From Rhodopseudomonas palustris HaA2 (GTDB lineage Bacteria; Pseudomonadota; Alphaproteobacteria; Rhizobiales; Xanthobacteraceae), in assembly GCF_000013365.1 (NCBI RefSeq), contig NC_007778.1, forward strand, positions 3,286,001 through 3,350,000: a DNA stretch of 64,000 nt, written 5' to 3'. The first letter of the stretch is position 1; each line of letters starts with the position of its first letter. The translations under genes and the position numbers were made by a program. Shown one piece after another: positions 18,469 to 27,120 of the stretch. The notes below the pieces were generated by a model. The model searched no databases. It was not told the DNA's origin and worked only from the letters and a program-made list of their open reading frames with translations.

Positions 18469-21400
18469 CAGCGCGCCTCCTCCGCCGGGCCGGCCAGCGG
18501 CGGCGCCGGCGGCAGCGCCCGCTCGAACTTCCGGTTGATCCGGTCGAGCGCCAGATAGATCACCGGCGTGGTGTACAGCGTCAACAACTGGCTGAGCAGC
18601 AGGCCGCCGATGATCGAGATGCCGAGCGGAAACCGCAGCTCGGAGCCGGTGCCGCTTTCGACCGCGAGCGGCAGCGCGCCGAACAGCGCCGCCAGCGTCG
18701 TCATCATGATCGGACGGAACCGCAGCCGGCAGGCCTGCACGATCGCGTCGTAGGACGACATCCCCTTGTGCCGCTCCGCCTCCAGCGCGAAGTCGATCAT
18801 CATGATCGCGTTCTTCTTGACGATACCCATCAACAGGATGATGCCGATCAGCCCGATCACCGAGAGGTCCTGCCCGAACAGCATCAAGGCCAGGATCGCG
18901 CCGACGCCCGCAGAGGGCAGCGTCGACAGGATGGTGATCGGGTGGATGAAGCTCTCGTACAGCACGCCGAGCACGATGTAGATCGTCACCAGTGCTGCGA
19001 GGATCAGCCAGGGCTGGCCGGACAGCGATTTCGAGAACTCGGCGGCGTCGCCGTAGAACACGCCGACGATGCTGCCGGGCATCCCGATCCGGGTCTCGAT
19101 CACCTTGATCTCGTCGACCGCCTCGCCGAGCGACGCCCCCGGCGCCAGATTGAAGCTCAGCGCCACCGACGGAAACTGCGCCTGGTGCGAGATCGACAGC
19201 GGCGCGGTGGTCCGCTTCAATTCCGCCACCGCCGAGATCGGCACCTGCGCGCCGTCGGTGCCGGGCACGTACAGCTTCGACAGGATCGACGGGTCCTTCT
19301 GGTAAATCGGCATCGCCTCCAGCACCACGCGGTACTGGTTGGCCTGGCCGTAGATCGTCGAGATCTGACGTTGCGCGAAGGCGTCGTTCAGCGTGTCGTT
19401 GATCGCCTGGAGGCTGACGCCGAGCTGGCCGGCGCGCTGCCGATTGACGTCGAGCGCGGCGCGCAGGCCCCGCTCCTGCGCTTCCGACGAGACGTCGCGG
19501 AACAAGGGATCGTCGCGCAGCTCGGCGACCAGCTTCGCCGCCCATTCCGAGACCAGCGCCGCATCCGTGGCGGTCAGCGTGTACTGATATTGCGAGCGGC
19601 TCGACTGGGTCGAGATCTGCACGTCCTGCACCGCCTGGAAGTACACCGTCATGCCGGGGATCGACGCCACCCGCTGCTTCAGCCGCTCGATCACCTCGGC
19701 GACGCCGGCCTTGCGGTCACCGCGCGGCTTCAGCGTCATCACCAGCCGGCCGACATTGGTGGTCGGATTGACCGTGCCGGCGCCGATCACCGACACCACG
19801 CCGATCACGTCCGGATCGGCCTTGATCGCGTCGGCCGCCTCGGTCTGCCGCGCCTGCATCTCGGCGAAGGAGACGTCCTGCCCGGCCTCCGTCACGGCGG
19901 TGATCGAGGCGGTGTCCTGCAGCGGCAGGAAGCCCTTCGGCGCGACCACATAGAGCGCCAGCGTCGCCACGATGGTGAGGAACGTCACCACCAGCGTGGC
20001 GCGCTGATGCTTCAGTACCCAGAGCAGGCTGCGGTGATAGGCCTCGGCACCGCGATCGATCCAGCGGGTGATGGCCGCGAGGCCGGGCACCTGGCGCTCC
20101 TCGTGGGCGTGTTTGAGCAGCCGCGAGCACATCATCGGCGTCAGCGTCAGCGACACGATGGCGGACGTCACCACGGCGATCGTCAGCGTCAGCGCGAATT
20201 CGCGGAACATCCGGCCGACCAGGCCCGACATGAACAACAGCGGGATGAATACCGCGATCAGCGACATCGTCAGCGAGATCACGGTGAAGCCGATTTCGGA
20301 GGCGCCGGACAGCGCCGCCTGCATCGGGTTTTCGCCCTCCTCCATATGGCGGACGATGTTCTCGATCATCACGATGGCGTCGTCGACGACGAAGCCGGTG
20401 CCGATCGTCAGCGCCATCAGCGACAGATTGTCGAGGCTGAAGCCGGCGAAATACATCACCCCGAACGAGGTGATCAGCGACAGCGGCAGCGCCACGCCGG
20501 CGATGATCGTCGCCCGCATCGAGCGCAGGAACAGCAGCACCACCAGCGTCACCAGCCCGACGCTGAGCAGCAGCGTGAACTGCACGTCGTTGACCGAGGC
20601 GCGGATCGTCTCGGTGCGGTCGCTGACCACGGTGAGCTTGACGCCGGCCGGGATGATGCGTTGCAGCTTGGGGATCTCGGCGCGGATGCCGCGGACCACT
20701 TCGATGACATTGGCGCCCGGCTGGCGCTGGATGTCGAGGATCACCGAGGGCGTGCCTTGGTACCAGGCGCCGGTGCGGTCGTTCTCCAATCCATCGAGAA
20801 TATTCGCGACGTCGCCGATCGTCACCGGCGAGCCGTTGCGATAGGCAACGATGATCGGCTTGTAAGCCTCTGCCGTGGCGATCTGGTCGTTGGCGGCGAT
20901 GGTGTAGGCCTGTTGCGCGCCGTCGAGCGAGCCCTTCGGGCCGGAGACATTGGCGCCGGCGATCGCCGTGCGCAGGTCTTCCATCGAGATGCCATAGGCG
21001 GCGAGCCGGGCGAGATCGGCCTGGACCCGCACCGCCGGCTTCAATCCGCCGAGCACCGCGACCCGGCCGACGCCGCTGATCTGCGCCAGCCGCTGCGCCA
21101 GCATCGTATCGGCGATGTCGCTCATCGCCCGCAGCGAGGCGGTGGTCGAGGTCAGCGCCAGCGTCATCACCGGGGCGTCGGCCGGGTTCACCTTGGCGTA
21201 GGTCGGCGGGTACGGCAGGTTCTTCGGCAGGATGCCGGCGGCGGCGTTGATCGCCGCCTGAACGTCCTGGGTGGCGCCGTCGATATCGCGGTTGAGGTCG
21301 AACTGCAGCGACACCTGGCTGACGCCGAACGATGAGGTCGAGGTCATCGCCGTCAGCGACGGAATCTGGCCGAGCTGCCGCTCCAGCGGCGCGGTGATCA

Positions 21401-21584
21401 GCGACGCCACCACGTCGGGGCTCGCGCCCGGCAGCCGGGTCGAGACCTGCACGGTCGGAAAATCGACCTGAGGCAGCGCCGACACCGGTAGCGAAAAATA
21501 GCCGAGCACGCCGCCGAGCAGCAACGCCACGCCGAGCAGCGAGGTTGCGATCGGGCGCCGGATGAACGGCTCGGAGACGCTCAT
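18468..21584 (-). CDS. mdtB: RND efflux transporter, MdtB-like
   Basis: 1038 residues. The start MSVSEPFIRRPIATSLL and LPVSALPQVDFPTVQV, ASPDVVASLITAPLERQLGQ and YAKVNPADAPVMTLAL match the MdtB branch of the heteromeric MdtBC pump. The proton-relay signature GTGFVVDDAIVMIEN and the second-half equivalent IGIVKKNAIMMIDFAL are intact. In E. coli, MdtB and MdtC assemble as B2C trimers exporting bile salts and novobiocin; the one-base gene overlap here fits heteromer assembly. It follows the adaptor gene by 54 bases. Confidence 0.93.
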   Translation of the reverse strand: MSVSEPFIRRPIATSLLGVALLLGGVLGYFSLPVSALPQVDFPTVQVSTRLPGASPDVVASLITAPLERQLGQIPSLTAMTSTSSFGVSQVSLQFDLNRDIDGATQDVQAAINAAAGILPKNLPYPPTYAKVNPADAPVMTLALTSTTASLRAMSDIADTMLAQRLAQISGVGRVAVLGGLKPAVRVQADLARLAAYGISMEDLRTAIAGANVSGPKGSLDGAQQAYTIAANDQIATAEAYKPIIVAYRNGSPVTIGDVANILDGLENDRTGAWYQGTPSVILDIQRQPGANVIEVVRGIRAEIPKLQRIIPAGVKLTVVSDRTETIRASVNDVQFTLLLSVGLVTLVVLLFLRSMRATIIAGVALPLSLITSFGVMYFAGFSLDNLSLMALTIGTGFVVDDAIVMIENIVRHMEEGENPMQAALSGASEIGFTVISLTMSLIAVFIPLLFMSGLVGRMFREFALTLTIAVVTSAIVSLTLTPMMCSRLLKHAHEERQVPGLAAITRWIDRGAEAYHRSLLWVLKHQRATLVVTFLTIVATLALYVVAPKGFLPLQDTASITAVTEAGQDVSFAEMQARQTEAADAIKADPDVIGVVSVIGAGTVNPTTNVGRLVMTLKPRGDRKAGVAEVIERLKQRVASIPGMTVYFQAVQDVQISTQSSRSQYQYTLTATDAALVSEWAAKLVAELRDDPLFRDVSSEAQERGLRAALDVNRQRAGQLGVSLQAINDTLNDAFAQRQISTIYGQANQYRVVLEAMPIYQKDPSILSKLYVPGTDGAQVPISAVAELKRTTAPLSISHQAQFPSVALSFNLAPGASLGEAVDEIKVIETRIGMPGSIVGVFYGDAAEFSKSLSGQPWLILAALVTIYIVLGVLYESFIHPITILSTLPSAGVGAILALMLFGQDLSVIGLIGIILLMGIVKKNAIMMIDFALEAERHKGMSSYDAIVQACRLRFRPIMMTTLAALFGALPLAVESGTGSELRFPLGISIIGGLLLSQLLTLYTTPVIYLALDRINRKFERALPPAPPLAGPAEEAR

Positions 21585-21638
21585 GCTTCTGTCCTCAGCG
21601 CTGCGGCTTCATGTCGTCACATCGGCGGCGGCGAAGGC

Positions 21639-23033
21639 TCACTGCGCCTTCGCAGCCCCCGCCGGTTCGGCGCCCGCCGCGGGCGCCTGCCCGGTCTGTC
21701 CCGGCGCCCCTGCGCCGCCCTCGCCGCGGCGGCGCTTGCCCTGTTCGGCGGCGCCACCTTCGCCCGGCTTGGCCTGATCGCCGGGCGGGCCGCGGCGCTT
21801 GCGCGGCGCCAGATCGACGGCCGGCGCCTGGCCGCCGTCGCCGATCCTGACCTTGGCACCCTCGGACAGATTGGCGAATCCGGTGGTGACGACACGATCC
21901 GCGGGCGTCAGCCCGCTGGCGATTACCGCCTCGGTTTCGTTCTGCTGCGTCACCTTGACGGGCTGCGCATGCACCACATTGTCCTGGTCGATGACGTAGC
22001 TGAATGTCCCGGCCGGTCCGCGCTGCACCGCCGAGGTCGGCACCACCACGACCTGGTTCAGCGTCTCGACCTTGAGTCGGACATTGACGAATTGCCCGGG
22101 CCAGAGCTGGAATCTGGTGTTCGGAAATTCCGCCTTCAGCTTCACCGTGCCGGTGGTTTGATCGACCTGATTGTCGATGCCCCTGAGCACGCCGGTATCG
22201 ATGACGGTGACGCCGTCATTGCCGAACACGTCGACCGCCAGCGCGCCCTTCGCCGACGCGGCGTTGACGCGCACGATCTGCTGTTGCGGCAGGCTGAACT
22301 GCACCGCGATCGGCTGCAACTGCGTGATCACCACGATGCCGGTGGTGTCGGCCGACTTGACGAGATTGCCCTTGTCGACCTGGCGCAGGCCGGCGCGGCC
22401 GGAGATCGGCGCCACCACCTTGGTGTAGCTCAGCGTCGCCGCGGCGTTGTCGATCGCCGCCTGATCGGAGCGCACCAGCGCGTCGAGCTGCGCCACGGTC
22501 GCCTTCTGGGTGTCGGCCTGCTGCTTCGAGCCGGCGTTCGACGCCGCGAGTTGCTGATAGCGGGCGAGATCGATCTTGGCGTTGGCGAGCTGCGCCTCGT
22601 CCTGCGCCTTTTTCGCCACCGCCTGATCGTATTGCGCCTGATAGATCGCCGGATCGATCTCGGCCAGCACATCCCCGGCCTTGACGTCCTGACCTTCGGT
22701 GAAGTTCACCGCGACCAGCTTGCCGTCGACCTGGGCGCGCACGGTGACATTGGCGAGCGCCTTCACCGAGCCGACGCCGTCGAGATACACCGGCACGTCC
22801 TGAATCTTGGGCGTCGCCGCCAGCACCGGCACCGCCATGTCGCCACGCGGTCCACCGCGCCCCGTGACGGCCGCCGGCTTGGTCTGGAACGCGGTCCAGG
22901 CGATGTAGCCGAGCCCGGCGAGGATGATCGCGGTCACCAGCAACGACACCGTCCGCCGCCGGGCGCGCGACGCCAGACTGTTTGCGCCGGGCCCGGTGCC
23001 GGACGCGTCGTTGGTCTCCGGCTTAAAGAGCAT
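21639..23033 (-). CDS. mdtA: RND periplasmic adaptor (membrane fusion protein), MdtA-like
   Basis: 464 residues. One N-terminal membrane anchor at about 28-49 (TVSLLVTAIILAGLGYIAW) precedes the biotinyl-lipoyl-like domain (VTVRAQVDGKLVAVNFTEGQDVKAGD), an alpha-hairpin (QYDQAVAKKAQDEAQLANAKIDL) and the beta-barrel region (ATLSYTKVVAPISGRAGLRQVDKG). It bridges pump and outer-membrane channel. The last 60 residues (RKRRGPPGDQAKPGEGG and on) are an unusual Gly/Pro/Ala-rich hydrophilic tail. The start overlaps the 3' end of the channel gene by 11 bases. Confidence 0.93.
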   Translation of the reverse strand: MLFKPETNDASGTGPGANSLASRARRRTVSLLVTAIILAGLGYIAWTAFQTKPAAVTGRGGPRGDMAVPVLAATPKIQDVPVYLDGVGSVKALANVTVRAQVDGKLVAVNFTEGQDVKAGDVLAEIDPAIYQAQYDQAVAKKAQDEAQLANAKIDLARYQQLAASNAGSKQQADTQKATVAQLDALVRSDQAAIDNAAATLSYTKVVAPISGRAGLRQVDKGNLVKSADTTGIVVITQLQPIAVQFSLPQQQIVRVNAASAKGALAVDVFGNDGVTVIDTGVLRGIDNQVDQTTGTVKLKAEFPNTRFQLWPGQFVNVRLKVETLNQVVVVPTSAVQRGPAGTFSYVIDQDNVVHAQPVKVTQQNETEAVIASGLTPADRVVTTGFANLSEGAKVRIGDGGQAPAVDLAPRKRRGPPGDQAKPGEGGAAEQGKRRRGEGGAGAPGQTGQAPAAGAEPAGAAKAQ

Positions 23034-24471
23034 TGAGCGGTCTTTCCATCCTCGGCTCCCAGCCGCCCCCGAGCGCCTGAAACAGGCTGACGATCGCCAG
23101 ATAGCGCGCCAATTGCGTCTGGATCAGCGCATCTTCCGCCGTGAACAGTGTCAGTTGCGTGTTGAGAACGGTGACGATGTCGGCCGTTCCTGCACGTAGT
23201 TGCTGTTCGGCCAAATTGAAAGCCCGCCGCGACGACGCCACCACCTGTCGCTGCAGACGCAGCCGCTCGGTGTTCTGCTTGATCGATTCGAGCGCGTTGT
23301 CGACGTCGGCGAAGGCCGACACCACGGTCTTGCGGTAGGTCTGCAGCAGTTCCTCCTGCTGCGCCCGGGTCAGGTCGAAATTGCCCTGGATGCGGCCGCC
23401 GTCGAAGATCGGCTGGGTCAGCCCGGCCGCGAGGCTGGAGAAGGTCGCCTGCGGCGTGAACAGCGAGGCCAGCACCGCGCTCTGATAGCCGCCCTGCCCG
23501 GTCAATTGAATGCTCGGGAAGAACTGCGCCCGCGCGCTGCCGACATTGGCCGTCGCGGACGCGAGCTGCGCCTCCTGGCGGCGGATGTCCGGCCGCTGCG
23601 TCAGCAGTTCGGACGGCAGCCCCGGCGTCACCCGCGGCGACGAGATCCGGTTCAGCGAGCCGCCGACGATCTTCACGCTTTCCGGCGGACGGGACACCAG
23701 CGTCGCCAGCGTGTTGATGTTCTGCGCCAGCGTCAATTGCAGCGGCGGCACCGCGGCGCGCTGATTCGCCAGCACGCTCTCCTGCTGGGCGACGTCGAGA
23801 TCGCTACCGGTGCCGGCGGCGAGCCGCTGCTTGATGGCGTCGAGAATCCGCTGCGCGCTGGCGATGTTCTCGCGCGAGGTGCGGAGCCGGTCCTGGGTCG
23901 CCAGCACCTGGAAATAGGCGTTGGCGACGCTCGCCATCGTGGTCAGCGCGACCACGTCGCGGTCGAACCTCGTGGCGGTCGCGGTCTCCTCGGCCGCCAG
24001 CGCGGCGTCGTGATTTTTGCCCCAGAAATCGATTTCGTAGCTCGCGCTCAGCGATGCCGAATAGGTGGCGTAGCGGCGGCCGGCGATCGTGGTGTTCGAG
24101 ACATTGCTGCCCGAGGTCTTGTTCTGCGAGCCGCTGCCGTTGCCGGTGATCGAGGGCAGCAGCGCCGCCCCGGTGATCCGCGCCTGGGCGTCCGCCTGCA
24201 GGATGCGCGCGGTCGCCGCGGCAATGTCGAGATTGACGGTCTGCGCCTCTTCCATCAATTGCGTCAGCTCGGCCGAACGGAAGCCGCGCCACCAGTCGAG
24301 CGCCGGCGGCGCGTCGACGGTGTTCAGCGACGCCGACTTGTAGCGCGGCGGCAGATCCAGCGCCGGGTCCGGCAGGTCCTTGGTCAGGATGCAGCCGCCG
24401 GCGCCGAGGACGAACGCCGAGGCGGCAACCATCCTCACGGACCGACCAAGGTAGCGCAATATGGTGCTCAT
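23023..24471 (-). CDS. NodT/OprM-type outer-membrane factor lipoprotein
   Basis: 482 residues. A signal sequence ends in AGGC (Cys27), a weak lipobox for outer-membrane anchoring. LDWWRGFRSAELTQLMEEAQ and NLDIAAATARILQADAQARITGAALLPSI are typical of NodT-family channels, and DIRRQEAQLASATANVGSARAQFFPSI occurs in the second repeat. As first gene of the operon OMF-MFP-RND-RND it makes the tripartite pump self-contained, independent of the TolC at 9.5-10.8 kb. Confidence 0.92.
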   Translation of the reverse strand: MSTILRYLGRSVRMVAASAFVLGAGGCILTKDLPDPALDLPPRYKSASLNTVDAPPALDWWRGFRSAELTQLMEEAQTVNLDIAAATARILQADAQARITGAALLPSITGNGSGSQNKTSGSNVSNTTIAGRRYATYSASLSASYEIDFWGKNHDAALAAEETATATRFDRDVVALTTMASVANAYFQVLATQDRLRTSRENIASAQRILDAIKQRLAAGTGSDLDVAQQESVLANQRAAVPPLQLTLAQNINTLATLVSRPPESVKIVGGSLNRISSPRVTPGLPSELLTQRPDIRRQEAQLASATANVGSARAQFFPSIQLTGQGGYQSAVLASLFTPQATFSSLAAGLTQPIFDGGRIQGNFDLTRAQQEELLQTYRKTVVSAFADVDNALESIKQNTERLRLQRQVVASSRRAFNLAEQQLRAGTADIVTVLNTQLTLFTAEDALIQTQLARYLAIVSLFQALGGGWEPRMERPLNAL

Positions 24472-24904
24472 GCGGGCCGCGACTCATCGCAGGGCGCGGC
24501 GTTTCGCCACGCACCCCGCGCCGGAATCAATTCCGACGGACGACGCCTCTTGCCAGCCACTTGCAAAACGATCACCGGGAGAATGCTTTCTCGAAGCCCA
24601 TTGGCATTCTAGCTGCAGGAATTCACGCCGCACAGACCCGTCCGCGCCCGAGACGGCGCCGGCAGAGCGGTCGAGGCGCGACGGCGGCGACGTGCGACAG
24701 CGAGGATCGCCTTATTTTGTAGGGTTCTAACCAACTTGACGGGTTTGGCGAATACGGCAAAGCTTACCAAGATTTCATCTGATTGTTGCCCGCCTGTGGA
24801 TTCGACACTGCCCGCTCACCCCGTCAAAGCACTTTCGATCGTGCTGAAACTCCTGCGGCGCCCCGTCGTAACTCGGGAACCAGCGGGCTAAGGGGGCTTA
24901 GAGA
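24472..24904. other. Divergent intergenic region between efflux and fatty-acid operons
   Basis: No gene on either strand. It must hold two divergent promoters. TTGACG at 24736-24741 faces the plus-strand operon, but no good -10 box follows at 16-18 bases, so I do not call it a promoter. A local AT-rich stretch (CTTATTTTGTAGGGTTCTAA) lies at about 24711-24730. No regulator gene lies next to the pump. Confidence 0.5.
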
Positions 24905-26218
24905 ATGCGCGTCGCAGTTGTTGGAACGGGAATCGCAGGCAATGCCGCCGCTTGGGCACTGTCGTCGCGATATCCCGTGACGGTCTATGAGCGCGAATTG
25001 CGCGCGGGCGGTCACAGCCACACCGTCACGGTCGATTACGGCGGCACACCGATCCCGGTCGATATCGGCTTCATCGTCTACAACCAGCTCAATTATCCCG
25101 ATCTCACCGCGCTGTTCGCCCATCTCGGCATCGAAACGGTCGAGAGCTGCATGAGCTTCGCGGTCTCGGCAGATGCCGGCCGATTCGAATGGAAAGGCGG
25201 CGGCTCGAACTGGCTCGAAACCGCGCGCGGCCTGTTCGCGCAGCCGAGCAATCTGCTGTCGCCGTCTTATCTGAAGATGCTGCGGCACATTCTGGTGTTC
25301 AACGAGCAGAGCGTCGCCGACTTCAAGTCCGGCGCGCTGGCGGGTCTGTCGCTCGGCGAATATTTCACCAGTCGAAAATTCGCGCCGCGGCTCTTGACCG
25401 ATTATCTGGCGCCGATGGGCGCTGCGATCTGGTCGGCGCCGGCGGCGGAAATCCTCGACTTCCCGGCCGAGAATTTCGTCGCCTTCTTCAACAACCATCG
25501 GCTGCTGCATTACGAACGTCCGATCTGGCGCACCGTCAAGGGCGGCAGCGCGCGCTATGTCGAGAAGCTCACCGCGGGCTTCAAGGATCATCTCCGGCTC
25601 GGTGCGGCGGTGACGGCGATCGAGCGCTCGCCGAAGGGCGTGATCGTGCGCGACAGCCTCGGCCACGCCGACGTCTATGATCACGTCGTGATCGGCGCGC
25701 ACAGCAATCAGGCGCTGGCGATGCTGGCCGATCCCAGCGACGAGGAGCGGGATATTCTGGGCGCGATCGGCTATGCGCCGAACCTGGTCTATCTGCACCG
25801 CGATCCGCGGCTGATGCCGAAGCGCAAGCACGCCTGGGCGTCGTGGAACTTCCTGCGCTGGCAGCGCGACGGCTCGCCGGTCAACGACGTCGCGGTGACC
25901 TATTGGATGAACCGGCTGCAGGGCATCGACGACTCCAAGCCGTTGTTCGTCAGCCTCAACCCGCCGTTCGCGCCCGATCCGGCCTTGACCTTCGGGCGTT
26001 ACGACTGCGACCATCCGCAGTACACGGCCGCAGCCTTCGCCGCGCAGCGCCGGATCGGCGAGATCCAGGGCCAGCGCCGCACCTGGTTCTGCGGCGCCTG
26101 GACCGGCTACGGCTTCCACGAGGACGGGCTGCGCTCCGGCCTCGCGGTTGCCGAAAATCTGGGGGCGCCGGTGCCGTGGCGGGCGCCGCGGCCCGAAGTC
26201 AGGGAAGCCGCGGAATAA
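24905..26218 (+). CDS. FAD-dependent amine-oxidase-like oxidoreductase of CFA operon
   Basis: 437 residues. The Rossmann dinucleotide motif is at the very N-terminus (VVGTGIAGNAAAW, G7/G9/G12), then YERELRAGGHSHTVTVDYGG, and the C-terminal FAD site WFCGAWTGYGFHEDGLRSGLAVAENLG. The family is the flavin amine oxidase/desaturase-like group encoded beside DUF1365 and CFA-type genes, including the UfaD type linked to furan fatty acid synthesis in Rhodobacter. Its substrate here, a membrane acyl chain, is inference from context. A GGGGGC precedes the ATG. The next gene starts 2 bases after the stop. Confidence 0.88.
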   Translation: MRVAVVGTGIAGNAAAWALSSRYPVTVYERELRAGGHSHTVTVDYGGTPIPVDIGFIVYNQLNYPDLTALFAHLGIETVESCMSFAVSADAGRFEWKGGGSNWLETARGLFAQPSNLLSPSYLKMLRHILVFNEQSVADFKSGALAGLSLGEYFTSRKFAPRLLTDYLAPMGAAIWSAPAAEILDFPAENFVAFFNNHRLLHYERPIWRTVKGGSARYVEKLTAGFKDHLRLGAAVTAIERSPKGVIVRDSLGHADVYDHVVIGAHSNQALAMLADPSDEERDILGAIGYAPNLVYLHRDPRLMPKRKHAWASWNFLRWQRDGSPVNDVAVTYWMNRLQGIDDSKPLFVSLNPPFAPDPALTFGRYDCDHPQYTAAAFAAQRRIGEIQGQRRTWFCGAWTGYGFHEDGLRSGLAVAENLGAPVPWRAPRPEVREAAE

Positions 26219-26220
26219 TC

Positions 26221-27072
26221 ATGACGCAGCCCGCCGACAAGGCTCCAGCGACGACCGGCGGCCCGCCCGCTGCCGCAGCCGTGCTGTATTTCGGCGACGT
26301 GATGCATGCCCGGCTGAAGCCGATGGGCCACCGCTTCAACTACCGGGTGATGTCGCTGCTGATCGACCTCGACCGGTTGGCCGAGGCTGACCGGATGACG
26401 CCGCTGTTCGGCGTCAACCGCCGCGCGCTGTACGCCTTTCACGAAAAGGATCACGGCGATCGCGACGGCGCGCCGCTGCGCGGCTATGTCGAGCGCTGCG
26501 CCGTGGCGCAGGGCGTCGATCTCGCGGGCGGCCGCGTGCTGCTGCTGACCTATCCGCGCCTGCTCGGCTACACCTTCAATCCGCTGTCGGTGTATTTCTG
26601 TTACGGCGCCGACGGCGATCTCGCGATGGTGGTCTACGAGGTCCGCAACACCTTCGGCGACATCCATTCATACGCGCTGCCGGTGAAACCCGGCGAGATC
26701 ACCGCCGCCGGCCTGCGCCAGGCGCAGGACAAGCTGTTCTACGTCTCGCCCTTCATCGAGATGGCGATGCGCTACCATTTCCGGGTGTCGCCGCCCGGCG
26801 AGGCCGTGAAAGTCCGGATTCTCGAGACCGATGCCACCGGTCCGCTGCTGTCGGCCACCTTCAACGGCCGTCGCCGGCCGCTGTCGAGCGCATCGCTGCT
26901 GCGCTCGTTCGTCGCGCTGCCGCTGATGACCATCAAGGTGATGGCGGCGATTCACTGGGAAGCGCTGCGTCTGTGGATCAAAGGTGCGCGATTGGTGCCG
27001 CGTCCGCCTGCGCCGCCGCCGTCGAACGGCTTTGCAGCGCGGCCGCACGATGCTTATAGTAATCATACGTGA
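26221..27072 (+). CDS. DUF1365 family protein
   Basis: 283 residues from the ATG at 26221. Family signatures: YFGDVMHARLKPMGHRFNYRVM near the N-terminus, LLTYPRLLGYTFNPLSVYFCY, VYEVRNTFGDIHSYALP and KLFYVSPFIEMAMRYHFRV. The C-terminal part has a hydrophobic segment that may associate with the membrane. The biochemical role of DUF1365 is not settled; it almost always sits between the FAD oxidoreductase and the CFA-type methyltransferase, as here, which places it in membrane fatty-acid modification. The start is fixed by a 2-base gap to the upstream stop. Confidence 0.9.
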   Translation: MTQPADKAPATTGGPPAAAAVLYFGDVMHARLKPMGHRFNYRVMSLLIDLDRLAEADRMTPLFGVNRRALYAFHEKDHGDRDGAPLRGYVERCAVAQGVDLAGGRVLLLTYPRLLGYTFNPLSVYFCYGADGDLAMVVYEVRNTFGDIHSYALPVKPGEITAAGLRQAQDKLFYVSPFIEMAMRYHFRVSPPGEAVKVRILETDATGPLLSATFNGRRRPLSSASLLRSFVALPLMTIKVMAAIHWEALRLWIKGARLVPRPPAPPPSNGFAARPHDAYSNHT

Positions 27073-27120
27073 GCCCAGCGTTTCCATCTGTCCGACCTGG
27101 GCGAGATCGATGGAAGTGAA

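Noticed and set aside
15340..18558. A 1072-codon open frame on the plus strand (also 18768-21335 and 45664-48102)
   Set aside because: These are antisense shadows of the RND and alpha-2-macroglobulin genes. GC-biased codon thirds keep the opposite strand open; the proteins are Arg/Asp/His-rich and match no family.
24736..24764. Sigma-70 promoter for the FAD/DUF1365/CFA operon
   Set aside because: TTGACG is present but no acceptable -10 hexamer at 16-18 bases, and no TGATC/TAAGA or GGAAC/CGTT sigma-factor pattern nearby.
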